NCBI GenBank assembly: GCA_900100325.1
Contig: LT629697.1
Span: forward strand, 558,001-622,000
Direction: 5' to 3'
Source of the DNA: Frankineae bacterium MT45
GTDB taxonomy: Bacteria > Actinomycetota > Actinomycetes > Mycobacteriales > Jatrophihabitantaceae
DNA length: 64,000 bases
Shown: positions 51,127 through 59,546 of the stretch, one piece after another
Layout of the letters: every line of letters starts with the position of its first letter
Position numbering within the stretch: position 1 is the first letter of the stretch
Made by a program: the position numbers and the translations under genes
The notes under the pieces: generated by a model
What the model was told of the DNA's origin: nothing
Seen by the model: the letters and a program-made list of their open reading frames with translations, nothing else
Databases searched by the model: none

Positions 51127-53690
51127 CGGGAGGCCCCCTCGAGGATCTGAAGCAGTGGCGTCTGCGGGGCGGGCCGGATCTGGCCGCGCTCCTCACGGAA
51201 GGAGATGCTCGGGTCGGGGGTGCCGGGCGCATTGACGAAGGAGACGAAGCGACTGAGCCGCTGTGGATCCTCCAGCACGCCCCGCCACTCGTCGGCGTAG
51301 TTGCCCACATGGGCCGCCATCGCGGCGTCGAGGTCGGTGCAGATGCCGAGACTGTCGTCGATGATCACTGCGCGAAGATACGCGATCGCATCCGTGCCGC
51401 CGTCGCCGAGGGACTCGACCCAGCCGGCGGTGCGCTGCAGCCGGTCCGCCGTGCGGATGTAGAACATCAGGTAGCGGTCGATGGTGCGGATGAGCGTCTC
51501 GCGGTCGAGGTCGGTGGCCAGCAGTTCGGCGTGCCGAGGCCGGAAGCCGCCGTTCCCGCCGACATAAAGGTTCCACCCGTGCTCGGTGGCGATGACGCCG
51601 ATGTCCTTGCTCTGTGCCTCCGCGCATTCACGGGCGCAGCCGGAGACGCCGGCCTTTATTTTGTGGGGCGAACGCAGCCCGCGGTAGCGCAGTTCGAGGT
51701 CGATCGCCAGCGTCACCGAATCCTGCACGCCATAGCGGCACCAGTCCGATCCGACGCAGGACTTCACCGTCCGCAGCGACTTTCCGTAGGCGTGGCCGGA
51801 CTCGAAACCGGCATCGACCAGACGCCGCCAGATGTCGGGCAGCTGCTCCACCCGGGCACCGAGCATGTCGATCCGCTGGCCGCCGGTGATCTTCGTGTAG
51901 AGCCCGTAGTCACGGGCGATCTCACCGATGACGATGAGCCCCTCCGGCGTGATCTCGCCGCCAGCCACCCGCGGAATCACCGAGTACGTGCCGTCCTTCT
52001 GGAGGTTGGCCAGGAAGTGGTCGTTGGTGTCCTGCAGCGCGGCCTGCTCACCGTCCAGGATGTGGCCGTTGTTCTGGCTGGCCAGGATGGAGGCGACGGC
52101 CGGTTTGCAGATGTCGCAGCCGCGCCCGCTGCCGTGCGCGCTGACGATGTCGCTGAAGGTCTTCAGCCCGCGTACCCGGACGATGTCGAAGAGTTCGGCC
52201 CGGCTCATCGCGAAGTGCTCGCAGAGCGCCTTGGAGACCTCCACCCCGGTCTCGGCGAGGAGGGTCTTCAGCAGCGGTACGCAGGAGCCGCAGCCGGTGC
52301 CGGCCTTGGTGCAGGCCTTGATGCCGGCCACGTCGGTGAGGCCCTGATCGACGATGGAGGAGCAGATGGCGCCCTTCGTGACGTTCTCGCAGGAGCAGAC
52401 CAGGGCGTCGTCGGAGAGGGTGAAACCGCCGCCGGCACCCTCGATGTCGCAGATGAGAGCCAGCGGATCACCGTTCATCGGCTGCCCGACCATCGTCTTC
52501 AACCCGGCGTACTTGGAGGCGTCGCCCACGAGCACGCCGCCCAGGATCGTCTGGGCTGAGTCGTCGACGACCAGCTTGGCGTACGTCCCGTTGACCGGAT
52601 GGGTGACGGCCACCTCCAGTGCTCCCTCGGCGGTGGCCAGGGCGTCACCGAAGCTCGCCACGTCCACCCCCATCAGCTTGAGCTTGGTGGAGAGGTCCCC
52701 ACCGGCGAAGGTGGTCGGCTCGGCCGACTCCAGCAGTTGGCTGACGGCCACCTCGGCCATCGTGTAGCCCGGCCCGACCAATCCCCAGATTCGCCCGTCG
52801 ATCAGGGCACATTCCCCGATGGCGTAGATGCTCTCGTCGCTCGTCCGGCAGCCCAGGTCCACTTCGATGCCACCGCGCGCCCCGACCTCCAGGCCGGACT
52901 GGCGAGCCAGTTGATCCCGCGGCCGGATGCCGGCCGAGAAGACCACGACGTCGAGATCCAGTTCGGTTCCGTTGGTGAGGGTGGCCAGCAGCCGCGAGCG
53001 GTCTTCCTCGATCTTGGCGATGGACGTCCCGAGGTGCACGGTGACGTCGAGGTCTTCGATCAAGCCCTTGAGCAGTTGGCCTCCCCCCTCGTCGACCTGC
53101 AGCGGCATGAGCCGGGGTGCCATCTCGACCACGTGCGGCGAGATTCCCAGCAATCGCAGGGCATGTGCCGCCTCCAACCCGAGGAGGCCACCGCCGACCA
53201 CCATGCCGGCTGAGCGCCCCCGCCCCCGTTCCCGGGCCGCGGTTGCGGCGTCACGAATCGCCTCGAGATCGGCGATCGTGCGGTACACGTAACAGTTCGC
53301 GAGGTCGTGGCCCGGCACCGGCGGGACGAACGGGTAGGAGCCGGTGGCCAGCACCAAGGCGTCGTAGGGGAGGCTCTGCCCCGATCGGGTGCGGACGAGC
53401 TTCGCCTCCCGGTCGATCTCGACCGCCTCTTCGTCGACCGTCAGGGTGTAGCCGGAATCCTCATAGAAACCCTCGGTGACCACGTCCAGATCGGCCGCCG
53501 TCTTGCCGTCGAAGAAGGAGGAGAGGGCGACCCGGTCGTAGGCGGCGAGCGGCTCCTCGCCGAGCACGGTCACCGACCAGCGGCGGTCGAGGTCGGCCGC
53601 GGCGAAGCGCTCCACGAAGCGCTGGCCGACCATGCCGTTTCCGACTACGACGAGTCGCTTCGTACCTGCTGCTGCGGGCTGCTCTGACAT
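51123..53690 (-). CDS. nirB: NADH-dependent nitrite reductase large subunit
   Basis: An 855-aa enzyme. The FAD/NAD(P)H part is at 1-400 (RLVVVGNGMVGQRFVERF). A BFD-like [2Fe-2S] domain is at about 425-475 (VCSCENVTKGAI, CTKAGTGCGSC). A second BFD-like stretch follows (GRGCDICKP). The sirohaem/[4Fe-4S] domain lies at about 560-800 with CVGSDWC near 643 and GVSGCARECAE. It reduces nitrite to ammonium by six electrons. GGAGGA precedes ATG 53690; the start eleven codons earlier is rejected. A 9-base inverted repeat lies in its leader. Confidence 0.95.
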   Translation of the reverse strand: MSEQPAAAGTKRLVVVGNGMVGQRFVERFAAADLDRRWSVTVLGEEPLAAYDRVALSSFFDGKTAADLDVVTEGFYEDSGYTLTVDEEAVEIDREAKLVRTRSGQSLPYDALVLATGSYPFVPPVPGHDLANCYVYRTIADLEAIRDAATAARERGRGRSAGMVVGGGLLGLEAAHALRLLGISPHVVEMAPRLMPLQVDEGGGQLLKGLIEDLDVTVHLGTSIAKIEEDRSRLLATLTNGTELDLDVVVFSAGIRPRDQLARQSGLEVGARGGIEVDLGCRTSDESIYAIGECALIDGRIWGLVGPGYTMAEVAVSQLLESAEPTTFAGGDLSTKLKLMGVDVASFGDALATAEGALEVAVTHPVNGTYAKLVVDDSAQTILGGVLVGDASKYAGLKTMVGQPMNGDPLALICDIEGAGGGFTLSDDALVCSCENVTKGAICSSIVDQGLTDVAGIKACTKAGTGCGSCVPLLKTLLAETGVEVSKALCEHFAMSRAELFDIVRVRGLKTFSDIVSAHGSGRGCDICKPAVASILASQNNGHILDGEQAALQDTNDHFLANLQKDGTYSVIPRVAGGEITPEGLIVIGEIARDYGLYTKITGGQRIDMLGARVEQLPDIWRRLVDAGFESGHAYGKSLRTVKSCVGSDWCRYGVQDSVTLAIDLELRYRGLRSPHKIKAGVSGCARECAEAQSKDIGVIATEHGWNLYVGGNGGFRPRHAELLATDLDRETLIRTIDRYLMFYIRTADRLQRTAGWVESLGDGGTDAIAYLRAVIIDDSLGICTDLDAAMAAHVGNYADEWRGVLEDPQRLSRFVSFVNAPGTPDPSISFREERGQIRPAPQTPLLQILEGASR

Positions 53691-53708
53691 TCGGTCCTCC
53701 GGTTTCGG

Positions 53709-53734
53709 CGCTGCGACGAACAAATGTCGCAGCG
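53709..53734. promoter_or_regulatory. Inverted repeat in the nirB leader
   Basis: CGCTGCGAC (53709-53717), 8-base spacer, GTCGCAGCG (53726-53734). Perfect 9-base arms, 18 bases upstream of the nirB ATG. It could be an operator for a dimeric regulator or an mRNA hairpin next to the ribosome-binding site. Confidence 0.6.
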
Positions 53735-53780
53735 TCCGATGGCAGACCCGCGACGGGCGGATTTCCCCATTGCTAAGGAC

Positions 53781-53811
53781 TGCTCACCGGATCCGACGGC
53801 AGCTGTGAGCA
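53781..53811. promoter_or_regulatory. Second inverted repeat in the nirB-narK gap
   Basis: TGCTCAC (53781-53787) and GTGAGCA (53805-53811), 7-base arms with centres 24 bases apart, near the middle of the divergent promoter region. A candidate activator site, possibly for NnaR. Confidence 0.4.
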
Positions 53812-53881
53812 CCGGAAATATCCGAATTCACAGGCGATCGGGGCCCCTGTGCGAGAAATGTTCTAGGTCGTAGCGGGCCTG

Positions 53882-53897
53882 GACACACTCTCGAAAC
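53882..53897 (+). promoter_or_regulatory. Candidate GlnR half-site pair upstream of narK
   Basis: GACAC-n6-GAAAC against the GlnR consensus GTnAC-n6-GAAAC; one mismatch. It ends 45 bases before the narK start. Confidence 0.4.
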
Positions 53898-53942
53898 ATC
53901 CGCTGGCGACGGTCTGCCTACACCCAAACCGAGGAGCAACCG

Positions 53943-55373
53943 ATGACCGTCACAACCCAGGCGCCGCCCGCCGGCAACCTCACCGCACCGGAGCGGAAGG
54001 GCCACTGGATCGACCACTGGGATCCGGAGGATCCGAAGTTCTGGAACGAGACCGGCCGGCCGATCGCCCGCCGAAACCTGATCGTCAGTGTCTTCAGCGA
54101 GCACGTCGGCTTCTCGATCTGGAGCCTCTGGTCAGTCTTCGTGCTCTTCCTCGGCCCGAAGTACGGCCTCAGCAAGGCGCCGGCCGACGCGGCGGCCCAG
54201 AAGTTCATGCTGACGACGCTGCCGACCGCGCTCGGCGCCGGAGTTCGAATTCCGTACACGCTGGCCGTCGCCCGCTTCGGCGGCCGGAACTGGACGATCG
54301 TCAGTGCCCTGGCCCTGCTGATCCCGACGGTCGGTGCCGCGATCTTCCTCAAGGAAGGGTCGACCTACGGACAACTTCTCGTGCTGGCCGCACTGGCCGG
54401 AGTCGGCGGCGGCAACTTCGCCTCGTCGATGACGAACATCAACGCCTTCTACCCGCAGCGTCTGAAGGGAGCGGCCCTGGGGCTCAACGCCGGCGGAGGC
54501 AACCTCGGAGTCGCGGTGGTCCAGCTCGTCGGCCTGCTGGTGCTGGCTACCGCCGGCAAGGAGCATCCCCGGTTGATCCTGGGTATCTACATTCCCCTGG
54601 TCGTCGTCGCGGCCACCTGCGCCGCGCTGTACATGGACAACCTGAGCCAGGTTCGCAATGAGAAGCACGCGCTGCGCGATGTCTGCAAGGACTGGAACAC
54701 CTGGGTGATGTCGCTGCTCTACATCGGTACCTTCGGTTCCTTCATCGGCTTCGGCTTCGCCTTCGGCCAGGTGCTGAGCAACCAGTTCCCGGCCCACTTC
54801 CTCTCCTTGAACGCCACTACCCACAAGCTCGCGGTGGACCCGGTGAAGGTCGCCTACCTGACCTTCCTGGGACCGCTGATCGGGTCACTGATCCGGCCGG
54901 TGGGCGGGATGCTGGCCGACCGCCTCGGGGGTGCCCGCACCACCATGGTCAACTTCCTGGCGATGGCCGTGGCCGCTCTCATTGTTCTCGCCGCCTCTAT
55001 CGAGAAGTCACTCCCCGTGTTTCTCGCGGGATTCATCCTGCTCTTCATCCTCAGCGGCATCGGCAACGGCTCCACGTACAAGATGATTCCCGCTATTTTC
55101 AAGGCGAAGTCTGAGCTGCTGCAGGCCGATGGGGTCTCCGCCGCCGAGGCTGCCCACGATTCGCGTCGCCTCTCCAACGCCCTCATCGGAATCGCCGGTG
55201 CCATCGGCGCCTTCGGTGGCGTCTTCGTCAACATCGCCTTCCGTCAGTCGTTCCTGAACTACCACAACGGCAACGCGGCCTACCTGGCCTTCATCGGCTA
55301 CTACCTGATCTGCGCCGCCGTCACGGTCGCGGTGTACCTGGCGCCGCGCCGCGGGAAGCTGGCCGGCGTCTGA
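53943..55373 (+). CDS. narK: Nitrate/nitrite transporter, NarK family (MFS)
   Basis: A 476-aa MFS transporter with 12 predicted transmembrane helices. The NarK nitrate signature is AGVGGGNFASSMTNINAFYPQRLKG extended by LGLNAGGGNLGVAV. The second signature is GIGNGSTYKMIPAIF. The N-terminal IDHWDPEDPKFWNETGRPIARRN is typical of the actinobacterial NarK3/NarU branch. It imports nitrate or exchanges it for nitrite. GAGGAGC precedes ATG 53943. It is divergent from nirBD-nnaR. Confidence 0.95.
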   Translation: MTVTTQAPPAGNLTAPERKGHWIDHWDPEDPKFWNETGRPIARRNLIVSVFSEHVGFSIWSLWSVFVLFLGPKYGLSKAPADAAAQKFMLTTLPTALGAGVRIPYTLAVARFGGRNWTIVSALALLIPTVGAAIFLKEGSTYGQLLVLAALAGVGGGNFASSMTNINAFYPQRLKGAALGLNAGGGNLGVAVVQLVGLLVLATAGKEHPRLILGIYIPLVVVAATCAALYMDNLSQVRNEKHALRDVCKDWNTWVMSLLYIGTFGSFIGFGFAFGQVLSNQFPAHFLSLNATTHKLAVDPVKVAYLTFLGPLIGSLIRPVGGMLADRLGGARTTMVNFLAMAVAALIVLAASIEKSLPVFLAGFILLFILSGIGNGSTYKMIPAIFKAKSELLQADGVSAAEAAHDSRRLSNALIGIAGAIGAFGGVFVNIAFRQSFLNYHNGNAAYLAFIGYYLICAAVTVAVYLAPRRGKLAGV

Positions 55374-55394
55374 GGTCACTCCCGCTCTTCATCG

Positions 55395-55440
55395 ACGATC
55401 CTGCTGTTCGGGTGCTCTGGCGCTTGAACAGCAGGATCGT
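55395..55440 (+). terminator. Strong hairpin terminator after narK
   Basis: ACGATCCTGCTGTTC (55395-55409), 16-base loop, and the perfect complement GAACAGCAGGATCGT (55426-55440), followed by TTGG. It starts 22 bases after the narK stop. Confidence 0.85.
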
Positions 55441-55454
55441 TTGGCGTCTAGACG

Positions 55455-55484
55455 TTGACATGTGACTAAATGGTCACCTATTCT
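55455..55484 (+). promoter_or_regulatory. Promoter and operator of the ArsR-SRPBCC gene
   Basis: TTGACA (55455-55460), 18-base spacer, TATTCT (55479-55484). The spacer holds GTGAC-n6-GTCAC, an inverted repeat placed between the two hexamers, where a bound repressor would block RNA polymerase. The predicted start of transcription is about 55490, coinciding with GTG 55491. Confidence 0.6.
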
Positions 55485-55490
55485 CGAGTG

Positions 55491-56249
55491 GTGGATGAAG
55501 TGTTCCGGGCATTGGCCGATCCGACCCGCCGCGCGCTCCTCGACGAACTCTTCGAGGTCGACGGGCAGAGTCTCAGCGCCCTGGAGGCACGCTTCGACAT
55601 CACCCGCTTCGGCGTCATGAAGCACTTGAAGGTGCTTGAGGAGGCGGGATTGGTGGTGACCCGGCGGGAGGGGCGGGAGAAGCTGCACTACCTCAACGCT
55701 GTGCCGATCCGGCTCATCCACGACCGATGGGTCAGTAAGTTCGCCGAAGGTTGGGCCGCTGGCCTCAGCGACCTCAAGACAAGACTGGAGAATTCGATGG
55801 AGAAGGTCTTCGAGATCTACATTCGCACCACCCCCGAGCGCCTCTGGGAGGCGATCACTGATGCTGAGATCCGCCGCAAGTTCCAGTTCGGCAATCGGGT
55901 CACCTCGGATTGGAGCGTCGGTTCGCGCATGGAGATGACCAATCCGGGGGCGCCCGACGTCGTCCTGGGTGACGGCGTCAACCTCGAGGTCGATCCGCCG
56001 CGGCGCCTCGTCCAGACGATGAACTGTCTCTGGAGCGATGACGTCAAGGCCGAGGGAACCTCCCGGGTTACCTGGGAGATCGAGCCGGTCGGCGACTCCT
56101 GCCGGCTGCTGGTGACGCATGACCAGTTGCGCGAAGGGGCCAACTCGCAGGTCTATGGCGGCTGGCCGATGATCCTCTCCGGGCTGAAGACCTGGCTGGA
56201 GACCGGCGAGGTGCTGACCACGCCTGGCTCGCTCATGTACTCGAGTTAG
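55491..56249 (+). CDS. ArsR-type HTH fused to an SRPBCC (AHSA1-like) domain
   Basis: The ArsR winged helix at residues 1-95 contains VFRALADPTRRALLDELF and FDITRFGVMKHLKVLEEAGLV. An SRPBCC/AHSA1 ligand-binding domain at about 105-250 contains EIYIRTTPERLWEAITDAEI and VDPPRRLVQTMNCLW. The fusion suggests a one-component sensor for a small hydrophobic ligand. An in-frame ATG at 55470 exists, but it lies in the promoter spacer, so a leaderless GTG at 55488 or 55491 is preferred. The stop overlaps the mpaB-like gene by 4 bases. Confidence 0.85.
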   Translation: MDEVFRALADPTRRALLDELFEVDGQSLSALEARFDITRFGVMKHLKVLEEAGLVVTRREGREKLHYLNAVPIRLIHDRWVSKFAEGWAAGLSDLKTRLENSMEKVFEIYIRTTPERLWEAITDAEIRRKFQFGNRVTSDWSVGSRMEMTNPGAPDVVLGDGVNLEVDPPRRLVQTMNCLWSDDVKAEGTSRVTWEIEPVGDSCRLLVTHDQLREGANSQVYGGWPMILSGLKTWLETGEVLTTPGSLMYSS

Positions 56250-57160
56250 ATATGCGTCCCGGCCCACTTTGGCTCGTAGATTGCTGGTGATTCGACCAGT
56301 GGCTCGGATGCGAACTCACCGGTCTGGGCCAGGTCGCGAGTGCGCCGCCAGCCGGCCGCGGCCCGCGGGTGATACCGGCGCTCCACCGGCACGAAGCGCC
56401 AGGCGAGCGCGATCGAACGTCCCATTGCCTTGAAAAGCAGGGCGTCCAGGCGCGTCCAGCGATACCCGAGACGGCGCCGGACCGACTCCGGATAGGCCGC
56501 CACGGTGATCCAGATCAGCAGGCGGGTTGTCGGGACGCGGAGCACCCGCCACACCGGGTCGGGGAGTCCGGCCAGCTTGGGGGGCGCCGAGATCCCCTTG
56601 AGATCAAGGACGGCCCGGGTGGCCCAGTTGTCCTCCAGCACCTCGCGGCACATGTAGTCGTAGTACTCGCAGAAGCTGGCCCAGTCTGGTGGGACGGGTC
56701 GCATGCTCAGACCGTAGAGGCGGTACCACTGCACACCCTCGGCGTAGATCTGCTCCTTCTCGGCCAGCGTCAGTGGGGTGCCGAAGTATTCGCAGACGAG
56801 CACGCTGCTGAGCAGGAACGTGGTGTGGGCCCAGAAGTACGTCTCCGGGTTGAGGGCGCTGTACGGCCGCCCGGCCTTGTCGATGCCTTTGATATTCAGG
56901 TGATAATCGCGCACCTTGCGCGCGGTCTCAGCCGCCTGCGGGCCGTCGTAGACGACCCCGCCGATCGGGTAGAGCGAACGGTAGAGACGCTCCCAGCGCT
57001 CGTCGAAGAAGTGTGAGTGCTCTTCGACACCGGCACCGAGCTGCGGGTGCATGTTCTGCATGGAGCCGGCCCAGAGGGTGAGCAGCATCCCGCGCCAGTC
57101 ACCGAAGTGCTTCCAGGTGAGTGAATCGGGGCCAAGGTACTCCGGCACAACTGCCTCCAT
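56246..57160 (-). CDS. Oxygenase MpaB-family protein (DUF2236)
   Basis: A 304-aa protein with YLGPDSLTWKHFGDWRGML at the start, NPETYFWAHTTFLLSSVL in the middle and WASFCEYYDYMCREVLEDN later. These match DUF2236/MpaB-like proteins, a haem-binding helical family that includes latex-clearing protein and MpaB. The His in WAHTTF and the His in HSHFF are candidate metal ligands. The substrate is unknown. ATG 57160 is chosen. It is divergent from a tetR gene with shared operators. Confidence 0.83.
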   Translation of the reverse strand: MEAVVPEYLGPDSLTWKHFGDWRGMLLTLWAGSMQNMHPQLGAGVEEHSHFFDERWERLYRSLYPIGGVVYDGPQAAETARKVRDYHLNIKGIDKAGRPYSALNPETYFWAHTTFLLSSVLVCEYFGTPLTLAEKEQIYAEGVQWYRLYGLSMRPVPPDWASFCEYYDYMCREVLEDNWATRAVLDLKGISAPPKLAGLPDPVWRVLRVPTTRLLIWITVAAYPESVRRRLGYRWTRLDALLFKAMGRSIALAWRFVPVERRYHPRAAAGWRRTRDLAQTGEFASEPLVESPAIYEPKWAGTHI

Positions 57161-57177
57161 AGGTCGTCGGCGCCAAC

Positions 57178-57219
57178 TGAGGACGTCTGTCCTCAACTTA
57201 AAGGATGAGGACAGACGTC
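57178..57219. promoter_or_regulatory. Nested palindromic operator between mpaB and tetR
   Basis: TGAGGAC-GTCT-GTCCTCA (57178-57195) is a 7-base-arm palindrome. In addition GACGTCTGTCCTC (57182-57194) is repeated inverted as GAGGACAGACGTC (57207-57219), 13 perfect bases with a 12-base spacer. The arrangement fits two dimers of the divergent TetR protein. Confidence 0.75.
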
Positions 57220-57262
57220 GTCAACTTTGCGAGACTGGCGGGAGTCAACTCGGCGATGGGGG

Positions 57263-57895
57263 ATGATCAGCAGCGTGAGCAGCAGCGTCTGGGCCGGAAC
57301 GACCCTGCAGGAGCGACGCGACGGGCGGCGGAGTGCGTTGCTGGCCGCGGCCCTGCAGCTCTTCGGAACTGAAGGCAGCCAAGCGGTGACGGTGCGCTCG
57401 GTCTGCCGGGCCACCAAGCTCACCGACCGCTATTTCTACGAGAGTTTCGCCAATCGCGAGGAGCTCGTCCTGGCCGTCTACGACCAGGTACTCGACGAGG
57501 CCTCCGACGCGCTGACCCGCGCGGTCCAGCAACCCAATGATGATCCGGTCGAGGTGGCCCGGGCTGCGGTCGACGCCTTCGTCGCGGTGCTGGCCGATGA
57601 CCGGCGCAAGGGGCGCATCCTGTTACTGGAACCCCAGGCCGACCTCACCCTGCGGCGCCGCGGCCTGGCTCGGATGCCCACCTTTGAAGGCCTGATTCGG
57701 GCTCAGCTCGACACCGCGGCCACCACACCACACGCCGCGGAGCTGGGGGCGAGCGCGCTCGTCGGTGCCCTGTCGAACCTCTTCATCGGCTGGCTGGAGG
57801 GGACGCTCACCGTCACCCGGGAGGAGCTCGTCGACTACTGCGTGGCGCTGCTACTGGCCGGGCTGCGGCTGGCCGGTGAGGGCGGGACTAGCTGA
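57263..57895 (+). CDS. TetR-family regulator, divergent from mpaB
   Basis: About 210 aa. The HTH region at 20-70 contains SALLAAALQLFGTEGSQAVTVR and TDRYFYESFANREELVLAVYD. The C-terminal helical domain ends in a hydrophobic helix (CVALLLAGLRLAG). GTG 57275, with GGGGGA at a good distance, is an alternative start. It probably represses itself and the mpaB-like gene through the operator at 57178-57219. It is convergent with the PH-domain gene, overlapping by 8 bases. Confidence 0.9.
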   Translation: MISSVSSSVWAGTTLQERRDGRRSALLAAALQLFGTEGSQAVTVRSVCRATKLTDRYFYESFANREELVLAVYDQVLDEASDALTRAVQQPNDDPVEVARAAVDAFVAVLADDRRKGRILLLEPQADLTLRRRGLARMPTFEGLIRAQLDTAATTPHAAELGASALVGALSNLFIGWLEGTLTVTREELVDYCVALLLAGLRLAGEGGTS

Positions 57896-59546
57896 GAAAC
57901 GGCTCCAGCAGCCCGGGCGTGGCCTGCCGGGCGACGCGGAGGGATTCCTCGGGCGAGAGGTCGGGGACGGCGTAGTGCTGACCGCCGGCCGCCGTGGTCG
58001 CGATCAGGCTCACCAGACCGGCCCTCCGCTGGAAGAACGTGCGCCGCTCGTTCCAGCCGATGATCCCGTCCGACTCCAGGATCACCCGGCGGCGGACCAG
58101 GCTCCCATAGCGGGTGATCAGGAAACCGTCGACGAACTGGTGCCCGAGTGAGTGGTAGCGGTCGATCCCGATCGGGATGAAGAGGAGGGCGGCGCCGCCG
58201 CCCGCGACCGCGAACCACTTCGGTAGTCCCAAGGTGCCCCAGAGGATGGCGAAGAGAATCGCGAGTAAAACCCAGGGCGTTATCGCGCGATTGATCCGGC
58301 GCCGCCGAGCCCGCGGCGGGTGCGGGATGAGCGCGGCCGTGGCCGAGTCGGTTCGCCTGGCGATGCCTCTGGCCTCGGTGATCTCAGCCAGCACGACACC
58401 GGCCAGCGGCGTGATGACGCCCGACGGTGCCGGTGGAGCCAGCACCGTGCCGCCGCGCTGCGATCCGCGTCCCATGCGCAGTCCGGTGGCCACCGCCATC
58501 AGGCGTGAACCCCGCGCGGCCCGTAGGAAGAGCGGTTCGCTGATCTCCACGCCCCGCAGCCGGCGTCGCTCGATGCTGGTGGAGCGGGTGGTGAGCAGTC
58601 CGCGCGTCACCTGCAGGGTCCCGCCGCTGTGCCGGGTGAGGCGAAAATTCCAGAAGGAGAGGACGTAGCCGATGATCGAGAGCACTGCGACGACGGCCAG
58701 CAGGCTCAGCGTCACCTGCACGATGCTGAGCCAGAGCGGCAGGTGCTCCAGATGCCGGGAGGTGCCCTGGACGGCCCGCAGCTTGCTCGCGTTGACGTTG
58801 GACTGGCCGAGCGCATTCACCGAGACACCGACGATGGCGAGCCCGGTGACGGCGCCGGAGAAGGTGAGGGGTGCGTAGCGCATCCAGGACGGGTCGAGGC
58901 GGAGCAGTTCGTCCTCCCGTTCGAGGGGCAGTTCGACGGGCGCTTCGAGGGACGGTGTGAGCGGCTGGAACGCGGGCCCGGTCGGGTTCATCGCGCGGGC
59001 CGGGGCGGTGGTGGCCGGGGTGGTCCGGTGCAGCAGTTCGCCGCGCAGGGCCCGGGCCTCCGCCACGCCGAGCCCGTCCAGGACCATCCCGGACTTCTTC
59101 TCGTCGGAGATGCCGGTGCCGATGCTGACCTTGGCCAGCCCGAGGATGCGGTGCAGGGCGTGCTCGGTGACGTCGACGGTGCGCACCCGATCGGCCGGGG
59201 TCGTGAGAATCCGCTTACGGAACAGGCCGGTCCGCAGTTGCACCTGGTCCGGGGTGATCTGGAAGCTCGTCGTCGCCCAGCGCATGACGCTGGCCGCGAT
59301 CACCACCACTACACCGATGAGCCCCCACCAGTGGCCGTTGGGGTTGTGCCCGCCGAAGAGCACGATCCCGATGAGAATCGGGATGAAGCGCCCGACTTCG
59401 CGCACCGGATGAACAAGCAGCATTCGTCGACTCAGCCGCCGCCACGGCACCGGGGCCAGCGGCGCCTCGATCAGCGGCTCGTCGATCGGTGGCTCGTCGA
59501 TCGGTGGCTCGTCGATCGGTACGTCTGCGAGCGGATCCTCGGTCAT
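57888..59546 (-). CDS. Membrane protein with multiple bacterial PH (bPH_2) domains, YdbT-like
   Basis: A 552-aa protein. The acidic N-terminus contains tandem PIDEP repeats. There are about six transmembrane segments and three bPH_2 domains (around 95-170, 290-360 and 440-540), recognised by W-x-I-T-P-D-Q-V-Q-L-R-T-G-like and VDVTEHALHRILGLAKV patterns. YdbS/YdbT proteins are a paired membrane system of unclear function, linked in Bacillus to antimicrobial resistance. The ATG overlaps the stop of the upstream PH gene by 4 bases. Confidence 0.85.
   Translation of the reverse strand: MTEDPLADVPIDEPPIDEPPIDEPLIEAPLAPVPWRRLSRRMLLVHPVREVGRFIPILIGIVLFGGHNPNGHWWGLIGVVVVIAASVMRWATTSFQITPDQVQLRTGLFRKRILTTPADRVRTVDVTEHALHRILGLAKVSIGTGISDEKKSGMVLDGLGVAEARALRGELLHRTTPATTAPARAMNPTGPAFQPLTPSLEAPVELPLEREDELLRLDPSWMRYAPLTFSGAVTGLAIVGVSVNALGQSNVNASKLRAVQGTSRHLEHLPLWLSIVQVTLSLLAVVAVLSIIGYVLSFWNFRLTRHSGGTLQVTRGLLTTRSTSIERRRLRGVEISEPLFLRAARGSRLMAVATGLRMGRGSQRGGTVLAPPAPSGVITPLAGVVLAEITEARGIARRTDSATAALIPHPPRARRRRINRAITPWVLLAILFAILWGTLGLPKWFAVAGGGAALLFIPIGIDRYHSLGHQFVDGFLITRYGSLVRRRVILESDGIIGWNERRTFFQRRAGLVSLIATTAAGGQHYAVPDLSPEESLRVARQATPGLLEPFLS
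59476..59520. repeat. Three perfect 15-base tandem repeats
   Basis: GGCTCGTCGATCGGT occurs three times without change and encodes the PIDEP repeats at the N-terminus of the PH-domain protein. In-frame repeat number could vary between strains. Confidence 0.9.
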
